From positions 3,534,001 through 3,598,000 of the forward strand of contig OY760934.1 of NCBI GenBank assembly GCA_963664245.1: DNA of 64,000 nt, read 5' to 3'. Shown here in pieces: positions 34,249-43,197 of this stretch. A program made the translations under genes and the position numbers. This DNA comes from GCA-2711565 sp963664245 (GTDB taxonomy: Bacteria; Bacteroidota; Bacteroidia; Bacteroidales; GCA-2711565). Positions within the stretch are counted from its first letter, which is position 1, and each line of letters opens with the position of its first letter. The notes beneath the pieces are model-generated. The model was given only the letters and a program-made list of their open reading frames with translations. It searched no databases and had not been told where the DNA came from.

Positions 34249-35040
34249 TTAAATGTTGATTTCTCCTTTAAAAACAAATGTTGCCGGTCCTTCGAGCCAG
34301 ATGTTTTGAAAACCTGCTTTATTTTTTTCAAAGCTTACTTTAAGCGAACCGCCCAGGGTTTTGATTTTAATCTCGTCTTTTTCCAAATTATTTTGAATTG
34401 CAAATGCCAAAGCCGATGCTGTTACCCCGGTTCCACAGGCGAGGGTTTCGTTCTCAACGCCTCTTTCGTAAGTTCTGACAAACAAATTTTTGCCGGTTTC
34501 TTGAACAAAGTTTACGTTTATTCCTTTTTCGTTGTATTCAGCCCCATAGCGAATTTTTTGTCCTTGACGGAACACGTCAAGATCGTCAATTTGATCTATA
34601 AATTTAACGTAGTGGGGCGAACCGGTATCTATCTCGAAATGATCCTCTTCTGTTTTGAAATCAGTTACGTCCGTCATTTTAAGTTTGATTTGCCATTGGT
34701 TCTCAGAAAGTTTTGTAATAATCTCTCCCTGGTGTTCACCATCGATGGCAATAAAGCGGCAGGTGTTTTTTATGTCTTTCAGGTATTCGGCGAATGCAAT
34801 AATGCATCTTCCTCCATTGCCGCACATCGTTCCCTCAAAACCGTCGGCATTAAAGTATTTCATCGAAAATTCAAAACCTTCAGCATGGCCGTAAAGCATC
34901 AGTCCGTCTGCGCCTGCACCAAAATGGCGGTCGCACAAAAAGCGGATTTGCTCATTCGTGATTTTTAGTTTTCCTTCCCGGTTATCAATAATGACGAAAT
35001 CGTTTCCACAACCTTCAAACTTATAAAATTGAACTGTCAT
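34249..35040 (-). CDS. dapF: diaminopimelate epimerase
   Basis: DapF (263 residues) converts LL- to meso-diaminopimelate for lysine and peptidoglycan. The two catalytic cysteines are C73 (CGNGGRC) and C202 (ACGTGVTAS), and the opening FYKFEGCGNDFVIID is diagnostic. It heads the operon dapF > GNAT > mltG > DUF2279 > HAD. Confidence 0.96.
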   Translation of the reverse strand: MTVQFYKFEGCGNDFVIIDNREGKLKITNEQIRFLCDRHFGAGADGLMLYGHAEGFEFSMKYFNADGFEGTMCGNGGRCIIAFAEYLKDIKNTCRFIAIDGEHQGEIITKLSENQWQIKLKMTDVTDFKTEEDHFEIDTGSPHYVKFIDQIDDLDVFRQGQKIRYGAEYNEKGINVNFVQETGKNLFVRTYERGVENETLACGTGVTASALAFAIQNNLEKDEIKIKTLGGSLKVSFEKNKAGFQNIWLEGPATFVFKGEINI

Positions 35041-35073
35041 ACGCTGCTAATATGTCATGGCTAAAATATAAAG

Positions 35074-35081
35074 CAAATATA
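35074..35081 (-). promoter_or_regulatory. candidate -7 box of the dapF operon
   Basis: The minus strand reads TATATTTG (TAnnTTTG), 33 bp before the dapF ATG. No clear TTTG -33 box is seen. Confidence 0.5.
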
Positions 35082-35217
35082 AAAATAAATCATGTTATAT
35101 TTAGGAATAAGCTGCTTTTCGGTCATTAACAATTTTTAACAGCCGGTAAAAGTACTTTTTGTTTTGAGGGAACGTTTTTTGATGGACACATGTCTCAAAC
35201 CTTAAAATTATACGGAT

Positions 35218-36690
35218 ATGAAAAGATATGTAAGCGTTTTTTTAGTAGCTTTTGTTGCATCTGCACTGGCCATTGTAATTTTAGGAAGATCAACAAGCAA
35301 AGAAGGTGTTCTGCAGACAGAACCGCGAACTGAGATTCAAGATGATTCACATTATAAATTATATCAGGCGAAATTTGATCCTGCCCAGGCTGTTACCGGC
35401 CCTGATTTCAGGGTGGCAGCGCAAATGTCGGTTGATGCGGTTGTTCACATTCGTACCCAGTTTATGCGGAAAACCCAGGGATACGATGATTTTTTTGGAG
35501 CCTTGAGAGATTTGTTTGAAGGGCATGGTTCTCGTAGAAATCAATATACCCCTTATGTTGGTTTTGGATCGGGGGTGATTATTTCGAGTGATGGCTATAT
35601 CGTTACCAATAATCATGTTGTTGAAGGAGCCTCAAAGATTGAAGTTACCCTGAACGATAAACGTTTATACGAAGCGGAATTGGTTAGCCTTGATCCGACT
35701 ACCGACCTTGCTTTAATTAAAATAAAAGAAGAAAAATTACCTTACCTGATTTATGGTAATTCGGATGATTTGAAAGTCGGCGAGTGGGTTTTAGCAGTAG
35801 GTAATCCGTTTAACCTTACTTCGACAGTTACCGCCGGTATTGTTAGTGCCAAAGCTAGGAATATTAACATCTTGGGTTCGAACACCGCTATTGAGTCGTT
35901 CATCCAAACAGATGCGGTTGTAAACCGAGGAAACAGTGGTGGGGCATTGGTGAACCAGGATGGTTATTTGATAGGAATTAACGCGGCTATTGCCTCCCAA
36001 ACTGGTGTTTACGAAGGATATTCTTTTGCTATTCCGGTAAATATCGTGAAAAAAGTAATGGACGATCTTTTAAAATATGGCGAGGTGCAAAGAGCCTATA
36101 TCGGGGTTAGTATTCAGGAGTTAACGGCAGATAAAGCTAAAGATCTTGGGGTTGATCCTAAGGGGGTGTATATCGGCGCTGTTACTGAAAGTGGTGGGGC
36201 TTACAAGGCTGGCATCAGAGATGGAGATGTTATTGTAAGTATTGCCGGTTTTGAGGTGAACAGTTCGTCGCGTCTGCTTGAAATTATTGGTCAGCACCGT
36301 CCCGGAGAACGCCTGAGTATTACGGTTCTTCGCGATGGCAAACAAAAAATATTTGATGTTGTTTTGCAAAATGAGTACGGTACAACCGGGGTTGTGCACG
36401 AGCAGGAAGATTTTAAAATTAAAAAGCTTGGAGCAACTTTTGAGGCGGTACCTGATAGGGATAAAGAAAATTTAAGATTAAAAAATGGATTAAAAATTAA
36501 AGAGCTTGAACGTGGATTGTTCAGCAATGGAGGAATCAGGGAAGGATTTATCATTCAACGAATCAATAATATTTCAATTAATTCGAAAAAGGATATTGAA
36601 TTTGCTCTGGTTAATGCAAACGATGGTTTTCTTAAGGTTGAAGGGGTATACCCGGATGGAATGAGAATCATTTATGGATTTGAATTGTAA
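35218..36690 (+). CDS. htrA: Do-family periplasmic serine protease (DegP/HtrA type)
   Basis: This 490-residue protein has an N-terminal signal/anchor (residues 5-23) followed by a trypsin-like domain with the triad H133 (TNNHVVEG), D163 (TTDLAL) and S240 (RGNSGGA). Two PDZ domains follow (about 290-380 and 400-490); the first has the GVYIGAVTESGGAYKAGIRDGD groove. It acts as chaperone and protease for misfolded envelope proteins. It is followed by rpoD but with a gap of 151 bp and no overlap. No clear stress promoter is seen upstream. Confidence 0.92.
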   Translation: MKRYVSVFLVAFVASALAIVILGRSTSKEGVLQTEPRTEIQDDSHYKLYQAKFDPAQAVTGPDFRVAAQMSVDAVVHIRTQFMRKTQGYDDFFGALRDLFEGHGSRRNQYTPYVGFGSGVIISSDGYIVTNNHVVEGASKIEVTLNDKRLYEAELVSLDPTTDLALIKIKEEKLPYLIYGNSDDLKVGEWVLAVGNPFNLTSTVTAGIVSAKARNINILGSNTAIESFIQTDAVVNRGNSGGALVNQDGYLIGINAAIASQTGVYEGYSFAIPVNIVKKVMDDLLKYGEVQRAYIGVSIQELTADKAKDLGVDPKGVYIGAVTESGGAYKAGIRDGDVIVSIAGFEVNSSSRLLEIIGQHRPGERLSITVLRDGKQKIFDVVLQNEYGTTGVVHEQEDFKIKKLGATFEAVPDRDKENLRLKNGLKIKELERGLFSNGGIREGFIIQRINNISINSKKDIEFALVNANDGFLKVEGVYPDGMRIIYGFEL

Positions 36691-36748
36691 CTTATTTGGA
36701 TTAATTAAAAATAAATGGGAACTTTGCAAATATTTTTTCGTACAAAAC

Positions 36749-36779
36749 TTTAAATCAATCAAATAATTCCTTATATTTA
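36749..36779 (+). promoter_or_regulatory. weak candidate rpoD promoter
   Basis: TTTA (36749-36752), 19 nt, TATATTTA (36772-36779). The spacing is ideal but both boxes have A for the final G of the consensus. Confidence 0.35.
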
Positions 36780-36841
36780 TATATTGCTATTGGAAGTGCA
36801 ATCTACCCACATGTAAAAAACGACTAAATAAAAACCTGTAT

Positions 36842-37708
36842 ATGAGACAATTAAAAATAACTAAATCTATAACTAACAGAGAAACCGCTTCCCTCGATAA
36901 GTATCTTCAGGATATTGGTAAAGAAGAATTGATAACTGCGGAGGAGGAAGTAAAACTTGCTCAACGGATCAAAGCCGGCGACCAAATTGCGCTTGAAAAG
37001 TTGACAAAAGCAAATTTGCGTTTTGTTGTATCTGTTGCTAAACAATACCAAAACCAGGGCTTAAGTTTACCCGATTTGATTAATGAAGGGAACCTTGGCT
37101 TGATTAAAGCAGCACAACGTTTTGATGAAACAAGAGGCTTTAAATTTATTTCTTACGCTGTTTGGTGGATCCGTCAATCAATATTGCAGGCTTTGGCTGA
37201 GCAATCGCGGATTGTTCGTTTGCCATTGAACCAGGTTGGTTCTTTAAATAAAATTAAAAAAATTTCGTCAAAACTGGAACAGGAATATGAACGAACTCCC
37301 TCTTCAGATGAAATTGCAGAATCGCTGGAAGTTCCCGAACATAAAATTGATGCAGCACTTAAAATCTCAACCAAATATGTATCTATGGATGCACCCTTAA
37401 CCCAAGATGAAGACCTGAAGTTTTTGGACGTTTTTGTGACCGAAGATACGGCTCCTACTGATTCGGAATTATTGAAAGAATCTTTAGGTAAAGAAATTCA
37501 ACGTTCGCTGGCAACCTTATCCGAAAAAGAGAGGGATGTGATTAATCTTTATTATGGTATAGGAACCAATCATGAATATACGTTGGAAGAAATTGGTGCT
37601 AAATTTGATTTGACCCGTGAACGGGTTCGCCAAATAAAAGAAAAGGCAATACGCCGTCTGAAACACAATTCAAGAAGCCGATTATTAAAAGTTTATCTCG
37701 GCGAATAA
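36842..37708 (+). CDS. rpoD: primary RNA polymerase sigma factor (sigma-70)
   Basis: This 288-residue sigma factor is the compact Bacteroidota form without region 1.1. The N-terminus MRQLKITKSITNRE is characteristic of the group. Region 1.2 (LDKYLQDIG), region 2 (FVVSVAKQYQNQGL... DLINEGNLGLIKAA... FKFISYAVWWIRQSI), region 3 and region 4 with the HTH (EEIGAKFDLTRERVRQIKEKAIRRL) are all present. It recognises the TTTG/TAnnTTTG promoters that are common in this window. It ends in a strong intrinsic terminator. Confidence 0.95.
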   Translation: MRQLKITKSITNRETASLDKYLQDIGKEELITAEEEVKLAQRIKAGDQIALEKLTKANLRFVVSVAKQYQNQGLSLPDLINEGNLGLIKAAQRFDETRGFKFISYAVWWIRQSILQALAEQSRIVRLPLNQVGSLNKIKKISSKLEQEYERTPSSDEIAESLEVPEHKIDAALKISTKYVSMDAPLTQDEDLKFLDVFVTEDTAPTDSELLKESLGKEIQRSLATLSEKERDVINLYYGIGTNHEYTLEEIGAKFDLTRERVRQIKEKAIRRLKHNSRSRLLKVYLGE

Positions 37709-37731
37709 CGATTTTATCTATACTTATTAAC

Positions 37732-37778
37732 ATAGGATTGCTGAAAATTTAATCTTTCAACAATCCTATTTTTTTTTA
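37732..37778 (+). terminator. intrinsic terminator after rpoD
   Basis: ATAGGATTG-c-TGAAA (37732-37746) pairs with TTTCA-a-CAATCCTAT (37755-37769) with a single mismatch, followed by a T-run of at least eight. Strong. Confidence 0.88.
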
Positions 37779-37789
37779 TTTTTGAAGCA

Positions 37790-37816
37790 ATATATTCAAG
37801 CAAAGCTTGAATATAT
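37790..37816. promoter_or_regulatory. 12-bp inverted repeat upstream of gap
   Basis: ATATATTCAAGC (37790-37801) and GCTTGAATATAT (37805-37816) are perfect reverse complements separated by AAA. The element lies after the rpoD terminator and 36 bp before the gap ATG, so it may be an operator for gap or a leader hairpin. It is not followed by a long T-run on the plus strand. Confidence 0.55.
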
Positions 37817-37851
37817 ATTTTGCATATGTATTAACCCAAAACAACCTAATT

Positions 37852-39315
37852 ATGAGTATACCCGCCGATAATAACCATCAATACGAAGAATCATTAAAAC
37901 AATGGTTCTGTGATGAAAAAATTGCAAATGAATTTATTACGGTTTTAAGTCATTTGTTTTATGACAAGTCAATTGAGTTGCTGATGCACCGCAGTCAACT
38001 ATTGGATCGTGCAGCCAGCGTAATATTGTATAAGCACTCTTATGCTCAACGATATGTGAATAAGGCATTGAAAGTTCAGGATTCATTAATGTTGGCTAAA
38101 GCTATTTTAAAATCCGACATTGAAAATGCCCGAATTGACATTGGAAGATTAAACTACGAATGGACAGAAGAAGGGGATAAGTATGTTAATATTGATGATT
38201 TTATTGCCGATAAGCTAGTGTCAATTATAGGTAAAAAAGCAACTTTCGACAAGCCAACAGATGTTGTTTTATACGGCTTTGGACGTATCGGACGACTCTT
38301 GGCCCGTGAGTTAATTATTCAAGGGAATGGGAACCGCTTACGGGTGCGTGCCATCGTTGCCCGTCAAAATACCGGAGAAGCTATCCGTAAACGTGCTTCA
38401 TTGTTCCGCCACGATTCTGTTCATGGGCCATTCAGGGGGGTAGCTGTTGAAAATGTTGAAGAGGGAACCATGTATATAAACGGGAACAAGATATTTATGA
38501 TTGAAGCCAACAACCCGGAAGATATTGACTATACCGCTTATGGAATTAACGATGCTTTGTTGATTGATAATACCGGGGTGTTTAGGGATGAGGAAGGATT
38601 GGGCCGTCATCTGAAAGCGAAGGGTGTTGCCAAGGTGCTGTTAACTGCGCCGGGTAAAGGGAATATACCCAATATTGTTTACGGTGCCAATCACCTGGAT
38701 CATGATGCGGATGATTATGATATTTGGTCTGCAGCATCATGTACAACCAATGCTGCTATCCCGGGCCTCATGATTATTGAAAATGGACTTGGAATTGAAA
38801 AAGGCCATTTGGAAACCATTCATGCTTATACAAATGACCAAAACCTGTTGGATAACTTTCATAAAAAACATCGCCGCGGACGTTCGGCTCCAACCAATAT
38901 GGTAATTACTGAAACTGGTGCAGCAAATGCGGCAGTTAAGGTTATTCCAAGCCTCGAAGGTAAATTAACCGGTAACGCCGTTCGGGTTCCAACGCCCAAT
39001 GTTTCACTGGTTATTCTTTCGTTAACTGTTAACCGCCAAACCTCGCTTGAAGAAGTAAATGATTTGTTTTTAAAAGCTTCTAAAGAAGGCGGGCTGGTTG
39101 AGCAGATTCGTTACTCCAACCATTACGAAGCGGTATCGTCTGATTTTATTGGCGATTCAGCGGCCTGTATTTATGACAGCCCTGCTACCAAAGTTTCGAA
39201 AGATGGGAAAAATGTGGTTCTTTACTTGTGGTACGATAATGAGTTTGGATATACCATGCAAGTATTGCGTTTAGCGCGTCACGTTGCCAAAGTTAAGAGT
39301 TATAGATATTATTAA
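37852..39315 (+). CDS. gap: glyceraldehyde-3-phosphate dehydrogenase, long form
   Basis: GAPDH (487 residues) oxidises glyceraldehyde-3-phosphate with NAD(P). An N-terminal extension of about 135 residues, mostly helical, precedes the Rossmann motif YGFGRIGR at 141-148. The catalytic Cys is in ASCTTNAAIPG, and the substrate-binding GRSAPTNM, NAVRVPTPNVS and closing WYDNEFGY are present. The extended type occurs in Bacteroidota and some gammaproteobacteria. The start was placed at MSIPADNN; an upstream in-frame ATG lies in the promoter region next to the inverted repeat. Confidence 0.93.
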   Translation: MSIPADNNHQYEESLKQWFCDEKIANEFITVLSHLFYDKSIELLMHRSQLLDRAASVILYKHSYAQRYVNKALKVQDSLMLAKAILKSDIENARIDIGRLNYEWTEEGDKYVNIDDFIADKLVSIIGKKATFDKPTDVVLYGFGRIGRLLARELIIQGNGNRLRVRAIVARQNTGEAIRKRASLFRHDSVHGPFRGVAVENVEEGTMYINGNKIFMIEANNPEDIDYTAYGINDALLIDNTGVFRDEEGLGRHLKAKGVAKVLLTAPGKGNIPNIVYGANHLDHDADDYDIWSAASCTTNAAIPGLMIIENGLGIEKGHLETIHAYTNDQNLLDNFHKKHRRGRSAPTNMVITETGAANAAVKVIPSLEGKLTGNAVRVPTPNVSLVILSLTVNRQTSLEEVNDLFLKASKEGGLVEQIRYSNHYEAVSSDFIGDSAACIYDSPATKVSKDGKNVVLYLWYDNEFGYTMQVLRLARHVAKVKSYRYY

Positions 39316-39335
39316 AAAATAAGATAATGAATTTT

Positions 39336-39370
39336 ACGGGGCATCTCGCTGATTTGCCTCGTATTTTTTT
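39336..39370 (+). terminator. intrinsic terminator after gap
   Basis: ACGGGGCA (39336-39343) pairs with TGCCTCGT (39355-39362) with one G-T wobble, followed by a T-run from 39364. Confidence 0.75.
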
Positions 39371-39378
39371 TATTTTTG
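39371..39378 (+). promoter_or_regulatory. candidate -7 box of pyrG
   Basis: TATTTTTG matches TAnnTTTG, 59 bp before the pyrG ATG, and directly abuts the gap terminator T-run. Confidence 0.5.
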
Positions 39379-39437
39379 CAATCGTTAATCAAACCCCATG
39401 AGAGGGTGTTTTTTTGTTTTTAGGAAAACCTAAAGTC

Positions 39438-41051
39438 ATGTCGCAAACAAAATATATATTCGTTACAGGTGGTGTTACTTCCTCATTGGGGAAAGGGATC
39501 ATCTCTTCTTCTCTTGCAAAGCTTTTAGCTGCCAGGGGATTTACAGCTACTATTCAAAAACTTGATCCGTACATCAATGTCGATCCCGGAACACTGAACC
39601 CTTACGAACATGGTGAATGTTATGTGACCGATGACGGGGCTGAAACCGACCTTGATTTGGGGCACTACGAACGTTTCTCAAATATTCCGACTTCGCAGGC
39701 TAATAATGTGACTACCGGCCGGATTTATCAAACCGTTATTCAGAAAGAGAGACGCGGCGATTATTTGGGTTCTACCGTTCAGGTTATCCCTCACATTACC
39801 GATGAAATAAAACGTCGCATTAAGATACTCGGGGAGTCGGGGAAATACGATTTTGTAATTACCGAGATAGGTGGAACCGTAGGCGATATCGAGTCGTTGC
39901 CTTACATTGAAACCCTTCGACAGATGCGTTGGGAACTGGGCGAAAATTGTGCAGTTATTCATCTTACGTTGGTTCCTTACTTATCGGCAGCCGGCGAATT
40001 GAAAACAAAACCAACCCAGCACTCGGTGAAAATGTTGTTGGAACAAGGGGTTCAACCCGATATTATTGTGTGCCGCACAGAACACCCGATTAGCGAAAGT
40101 GTTCGCCAGAAAATTGCCTTGTTTTGCAATGTTTCGCCAAGCTCGGTCATTGAGTCGATAGACGCTTCTACCATTTACGATGTTCCGGTGTTGATGAGGG
40201 ATGAGGGCCTTGATGTTGAAGTGCTTTCTAAAACAAATACGGATTTTAAAAATGAGTCTCCTGATTTGACTGATTGGGAAGATTTCCTTTTTAAACTAAA
40301 AAATCCTTCAAAAGAAGTTCGTATTGGTTTGGTTGGCAAATACGTTGAGTTAAAAGACGCTTACAAATCAATCAACGAAGCGTTTGTACACGCGAGCACC
40401 CGTAATGATTGTAAAGTAAAAGTTGTGATGATCCACTCCGAAGAGGTAACGGACGAGAATGTTGCCGAAAAACTGAAAGGACTGAATGGGGTATTGGTTG
40501 CTCCCGGCTTTGGTAATCGAGGTATTGAGGGGAAGATTATAGCGATAAAATACGTTCGTGAAAATAAGATCCCGTTTTTAGGCATTTGTCTCGGAATGCA
40601 ATGTGCGGTTATTGAGTTTGCCCGTAACGTGTTGGGATATAAAGATGCTCACTCAACAGAAATGGTTTCGGATACCAAACACCCGGTTATCGATATCATG
40701 GAAGAACAAAAGAAAATTAACAACCTGGGCGGAACCATGCGATTGGGAGCTTACCAGTGTAAAATCGATAAAAATTCAAGAATGTTTGAGTTTTACGACA
40801 AAGAAGAAGAAATTTATGAGCGTCATCGTCACCGTTACGAGTTTAATAACGATTACCTTGAAGAATTTAAATCGAATGGGTTGCTCCCGGTGGGAATAAA
40901 TACAAAAAATAATTTGGTTGAAATTGTTGAATTAAAAGACCATCCCTGGTTTTTTGGGGTACAGTTTCATCCCGAATATAAAAGCACAGTTGCGAAACCA
41001 CACCCGGTATTTGTAAATTTTGTAAAAGCAGCAGTTGACAATAAGTCATAA
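39438..41051 (+). CDS. pyrG: CTP synthase
   Basis: PyrG (537 residues) aminates UTP to CTP with glutamine and ATP. The synthase domain starts KYIFVTGGVTSSLGKGI, and the metal/UTP regions include DPYINVDPGTLNPYEHGE. The C-terminal class I glutamine amidotransferase domain has the nucleophile Cys in FLGICLGMQ and the His-Glu pair in FGVQFHPEY. The start was set at MSQTKYIFV, preceded by AGGAAAA. The length is normal. Confidence 0.97.
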   Translation: MSQTKYIFVTGGVTSSLGKGIISSSLAKLLAARGFTATIQKLDPYINVDPGTLNPYEHGECYVTDDGAETDLDLGHYERFSNIPTSQANNVTTGRIYQTVIQKERRGDYLGSTVQVIPHITDEIKRRIKILGESGKYDFVITEIGGTVGDIESLPYIETLRQMRWELGENCAVIHLTLVPYLSAAGELKTKPTQHSVKMLLEQGVQPDIIVCRTEHPISESVRQKIALFCNVSPSSVIESIDASTIYDVPVLMRDEGLDVEVLSKTNTDFKNESPDLTDWEDFLFKLKNPSKEVRIGLVGKYVELKDAYKSINEAFVHASTRNDCKVKVVMIHSEEVTDENVAEKLKGLNGVLVAPGFGNRGIEGKIIAIKYVRENKIPFLGICLGMQCAVIEFARNVLGYKDAHSTEMVSDTKHPVIDIMEEQKKINNLGGTMRLGAYQCKIDKNSRMFEFYDKEEEIYERHRHRYEFNNDYLEEFKSNGLLPVGINTKNNLVEIVELKDHPWFFGVQFHPEYKSTVAKPHPVFVNFVKAAVDNKS

Positions 41052-41067
41052 TAATATGGTGAATTTG

Positions 41068-41098
41068 AAGGGGGAACGATTTTTGCTGATCCCTTTTT
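41068..41098 (+). terminator. probable intrinsic terminator after pyrG
   Basis: AAGGGGGA (41068-41075) pairs with TCCCTTTT (41090-41097), allowing two G-T wobbles, with a T-rich end. Confidence 0.55.
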
Positions 41099-41121
41099 CA
41101 ACCTAAAGAAAAAACAAATAG

Positions 41122-43068
41122 ATGAACAAAAATAATGTAATCGGCCTTTTATTAATCGGGGGCATTTTTATTTTGTGGAGCGTCTGGATGACTCCATCCG
41201 CAGAAGAACGATTAAAGCAAGAGCAACGAAGAGATTCAATTATCAGGGTTCAACAGGCCCAGAAAGTCTTGCAAGATTCATTGGCACTGGAACGCGCCAA
41301 GCTTCAAGCTCAGCAAGCGGAAGAAAACGCCCAACAAACAACTTCGGGTGTTGCCTCCCCGGGAAAAAACAATCAAGCTAACCGCATGCAGTACGGCATA
41401 TTTGCCAATTCTTCGGTAGGCGATGAAAAAATATTAACGGTTGAATCGGATTTGTTAAAACTCGAATTTACCAACAAGGGCGGACGGATTCTTTCGACCG
41501 AACTAAAGGATTATAAAACCTTTGACGGGCAACCTCTTATCTTGTTTAACTCCGATACGACTAAATTTAACCTGGCTTTCCATCTTAATAATAATTACCT
41601 GGTTCAAACCAAAGATTTTTACTTTCAAACCGTCCTTCCTGAGAATGCGTCAGGTGAAAATGTGAAAGTTACAGGAGACGAAGCCTTTACTTTCTCACAA
41701 CGTTTGTATGTTGATAAAGATGAAACTTCTTTTGATCCTGATAAATACATTGAATATGTGTATACGGTCAAGGGAAATAATTACATGGTAGATTATACCA
41801 TTAATTTTGTGGGGCTGAACGATTTGGTTCGTCCGATGGCCGATTATATTAACCTTGAATGGGCTGTTGATGTTCGCCAGCACGAGAAAACTGTTGATCG
41901 TTGGAACGGCGAAACAGTATATTACAAACCCCTGACCGATGATGTTGATTATTTATCGGAAACCAAGGATGATGATGAAACCTTGGACAACAAGGTAAAA
42001 TGGATTTCCTATAAACAGCATTTTTTCTCGACTACATTAATTGCTAAAGAAAGTTTTGCCAATGCCGAAATCAAAACTTTTACCAATGAAAATGTTAATC
42101 CAGAGAGCCGCTACGTTAAATCAATGCAATCTGTAGTGGGTATTCCGTACCAATTAGGAATAGATAATAGTATTCCATTGTCGTTTTATTTCGGGCCTAA
42201 TAAATATAACGTTCTTCGTAAATATAAACTGGGGCTCGAACGCCAGATTCCTTTGGGCTGGAGTTTCTTCCTGTTGTGGTGGATCAATGTTTACGCGGTA
42301 ATCCCGGTGTTTAATTTCTTGGGTACTTTTGGCTGGAATTACGGGATTATTATTTTGGTTTTAACCATACTGTTAAAAATTGTATTGTTCCCGATTGCTT
42401 ATAAAACCTATAAGTCAACGGCCAAGATGCGGGTGTTAAAACCCGAAATTGATGAACTGGGTAAGAAGTTTCCGAAAAAGGAAGATGCCATGAAAAAGCA
42501 GCAGGCCACCATGGGACTCTACAAAAAAGCAGGGGTAAACCCCATGGCAGGTTGTGTGCCTATGCTTTTGCAAATGCCGATTTTGTTTGCCATGTTCCGT
42601 TTCTTCCCGGCATCTATCGAGCTTCGTCAGCAGCCCTTTTTATGGGCTACCGATTTATCATCTTACGATTCAATTTGGACATTTGGAAATGGTTTCAGTA
42701 TCCCATTTTATGGGGATCACGTTAGTTTGTTCACTCTTTTAATGACTGTTTCAACCATTATTTATACCCGGATAAATAATCAAATGATGAGTTCGGGCCA
42801 GCAGATGGCCGGAATGAAAACCATGATGTATCTGATGCCGATCATGTTCCTGGGTATTTTTAATAATTATGCTGCGGGCTTGAGTTATTATTATTTCCTT
42901 GCGAATATTATTACTTTTGGACAAATGTATTTAATTCGCCGCACCATTGACGAGAAAAAAATCAGGGCTCAAATCGAGTTAAATAAAAAGAAACCCGCAA
43001 AGAAATCAAAGTTCCAGCAACGTTTGGAACAGGCTCAAAAACAACGGGGAATGAAACCTCGAAAATAA
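41122..43068 (+). CDS. yidC: membrane protein insertase YidC
   Basis: YidC (648 residues) inserts and folds inner-membrane proteins, alone or with SecYEG. It has an N-terminal TM (about 7-23), a coiled Gln/Ala-rich linker, a large periplasmic beta domain (about 90-350), and the conserved 60KD_IMP core with five TM segments, starting near LGWSFFLLWWINV, with GVNPMAGCVPMLLQMPILFAMF (split here by context) and GLSYYYFLANI. The C-terminus is Lys-rich. It ends in a strong bidirectional-looking terminator. Confidence 0.95.
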   Translation: MNKNNVIGLLLIGGIFILWSVWMTPSAEERLKQEQRRDSIIRVQQAQKVLQDSLALERAKLQAQQAEENAQQTTSGVASPGKNNQANRMQYGIFANSSVGDEKILTVESDLLKLEFTNKGGRILSTELKDYKTFDGQPLILFNSDTTKFNLAFHLNNNYLVQTKDFYFQTVLPENASGENVKVTGDEAFTFSQRLYVDKDETSFDPDKYIEYVYTVKGNNYMVDYTINFVGLNDLVRPMADYINLEWAVDVRQHEKTVDRWNGETVYYKPLTDDVDYLSETKDDDETLDNKVKWISYKQHFFSTTLIAKESFANAEIKTFTNENVNPESRYVKSMQSVVGIPYQLGIDNSIPLSFYFGPNKYNVLRKYKLGLERQIPLGWSFFLLWWINVYAVIPVFNFLGTFGWNYGIIILVLTILLKIVLFPIAYKTYKSTAKMRVLKPEIDELGKKFPKKEDAMKKQQATMGLYKKAGVNPMAGCVPMLLQMPILFAMFRFFPASIELRQQPFLWATDLSSYDSIWTFGNGFSIPFYGDHVSLFTLLMTVSTIIYTRINNQMMSSGQQMAGMKTMMYLMPIMFLGIFNNYAAGLSYYYFLANIITFGQMYLIRRTIDEKKIRAQIELNKKKPAKKSKFQQRLEQAQKQRGMKPRK

Positions 43069-43070
43069 AA

Positions 43071-43100
43071 AAAAGGCTATCCGTTCGGATAGCCTTTTTT
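43071..43100 (+). terminator. intrinsic terminator after yidC
   Basis: AAAAGGCTATCC (43071-43082), loop GTTC, GGATAGCCTTTT (43087-43098) and more T. A 12-bp perfect stem. Confidence 0.9.
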
Positions 43101-43197
43101 GGCTGGATTTTTGCATGTTTTTGGGGTTGTTTGTCGAGCTCAAAAAATAAGACAAACAAAAGACTCAATATATTAACTTTCTTTATTTGTTACAGTT

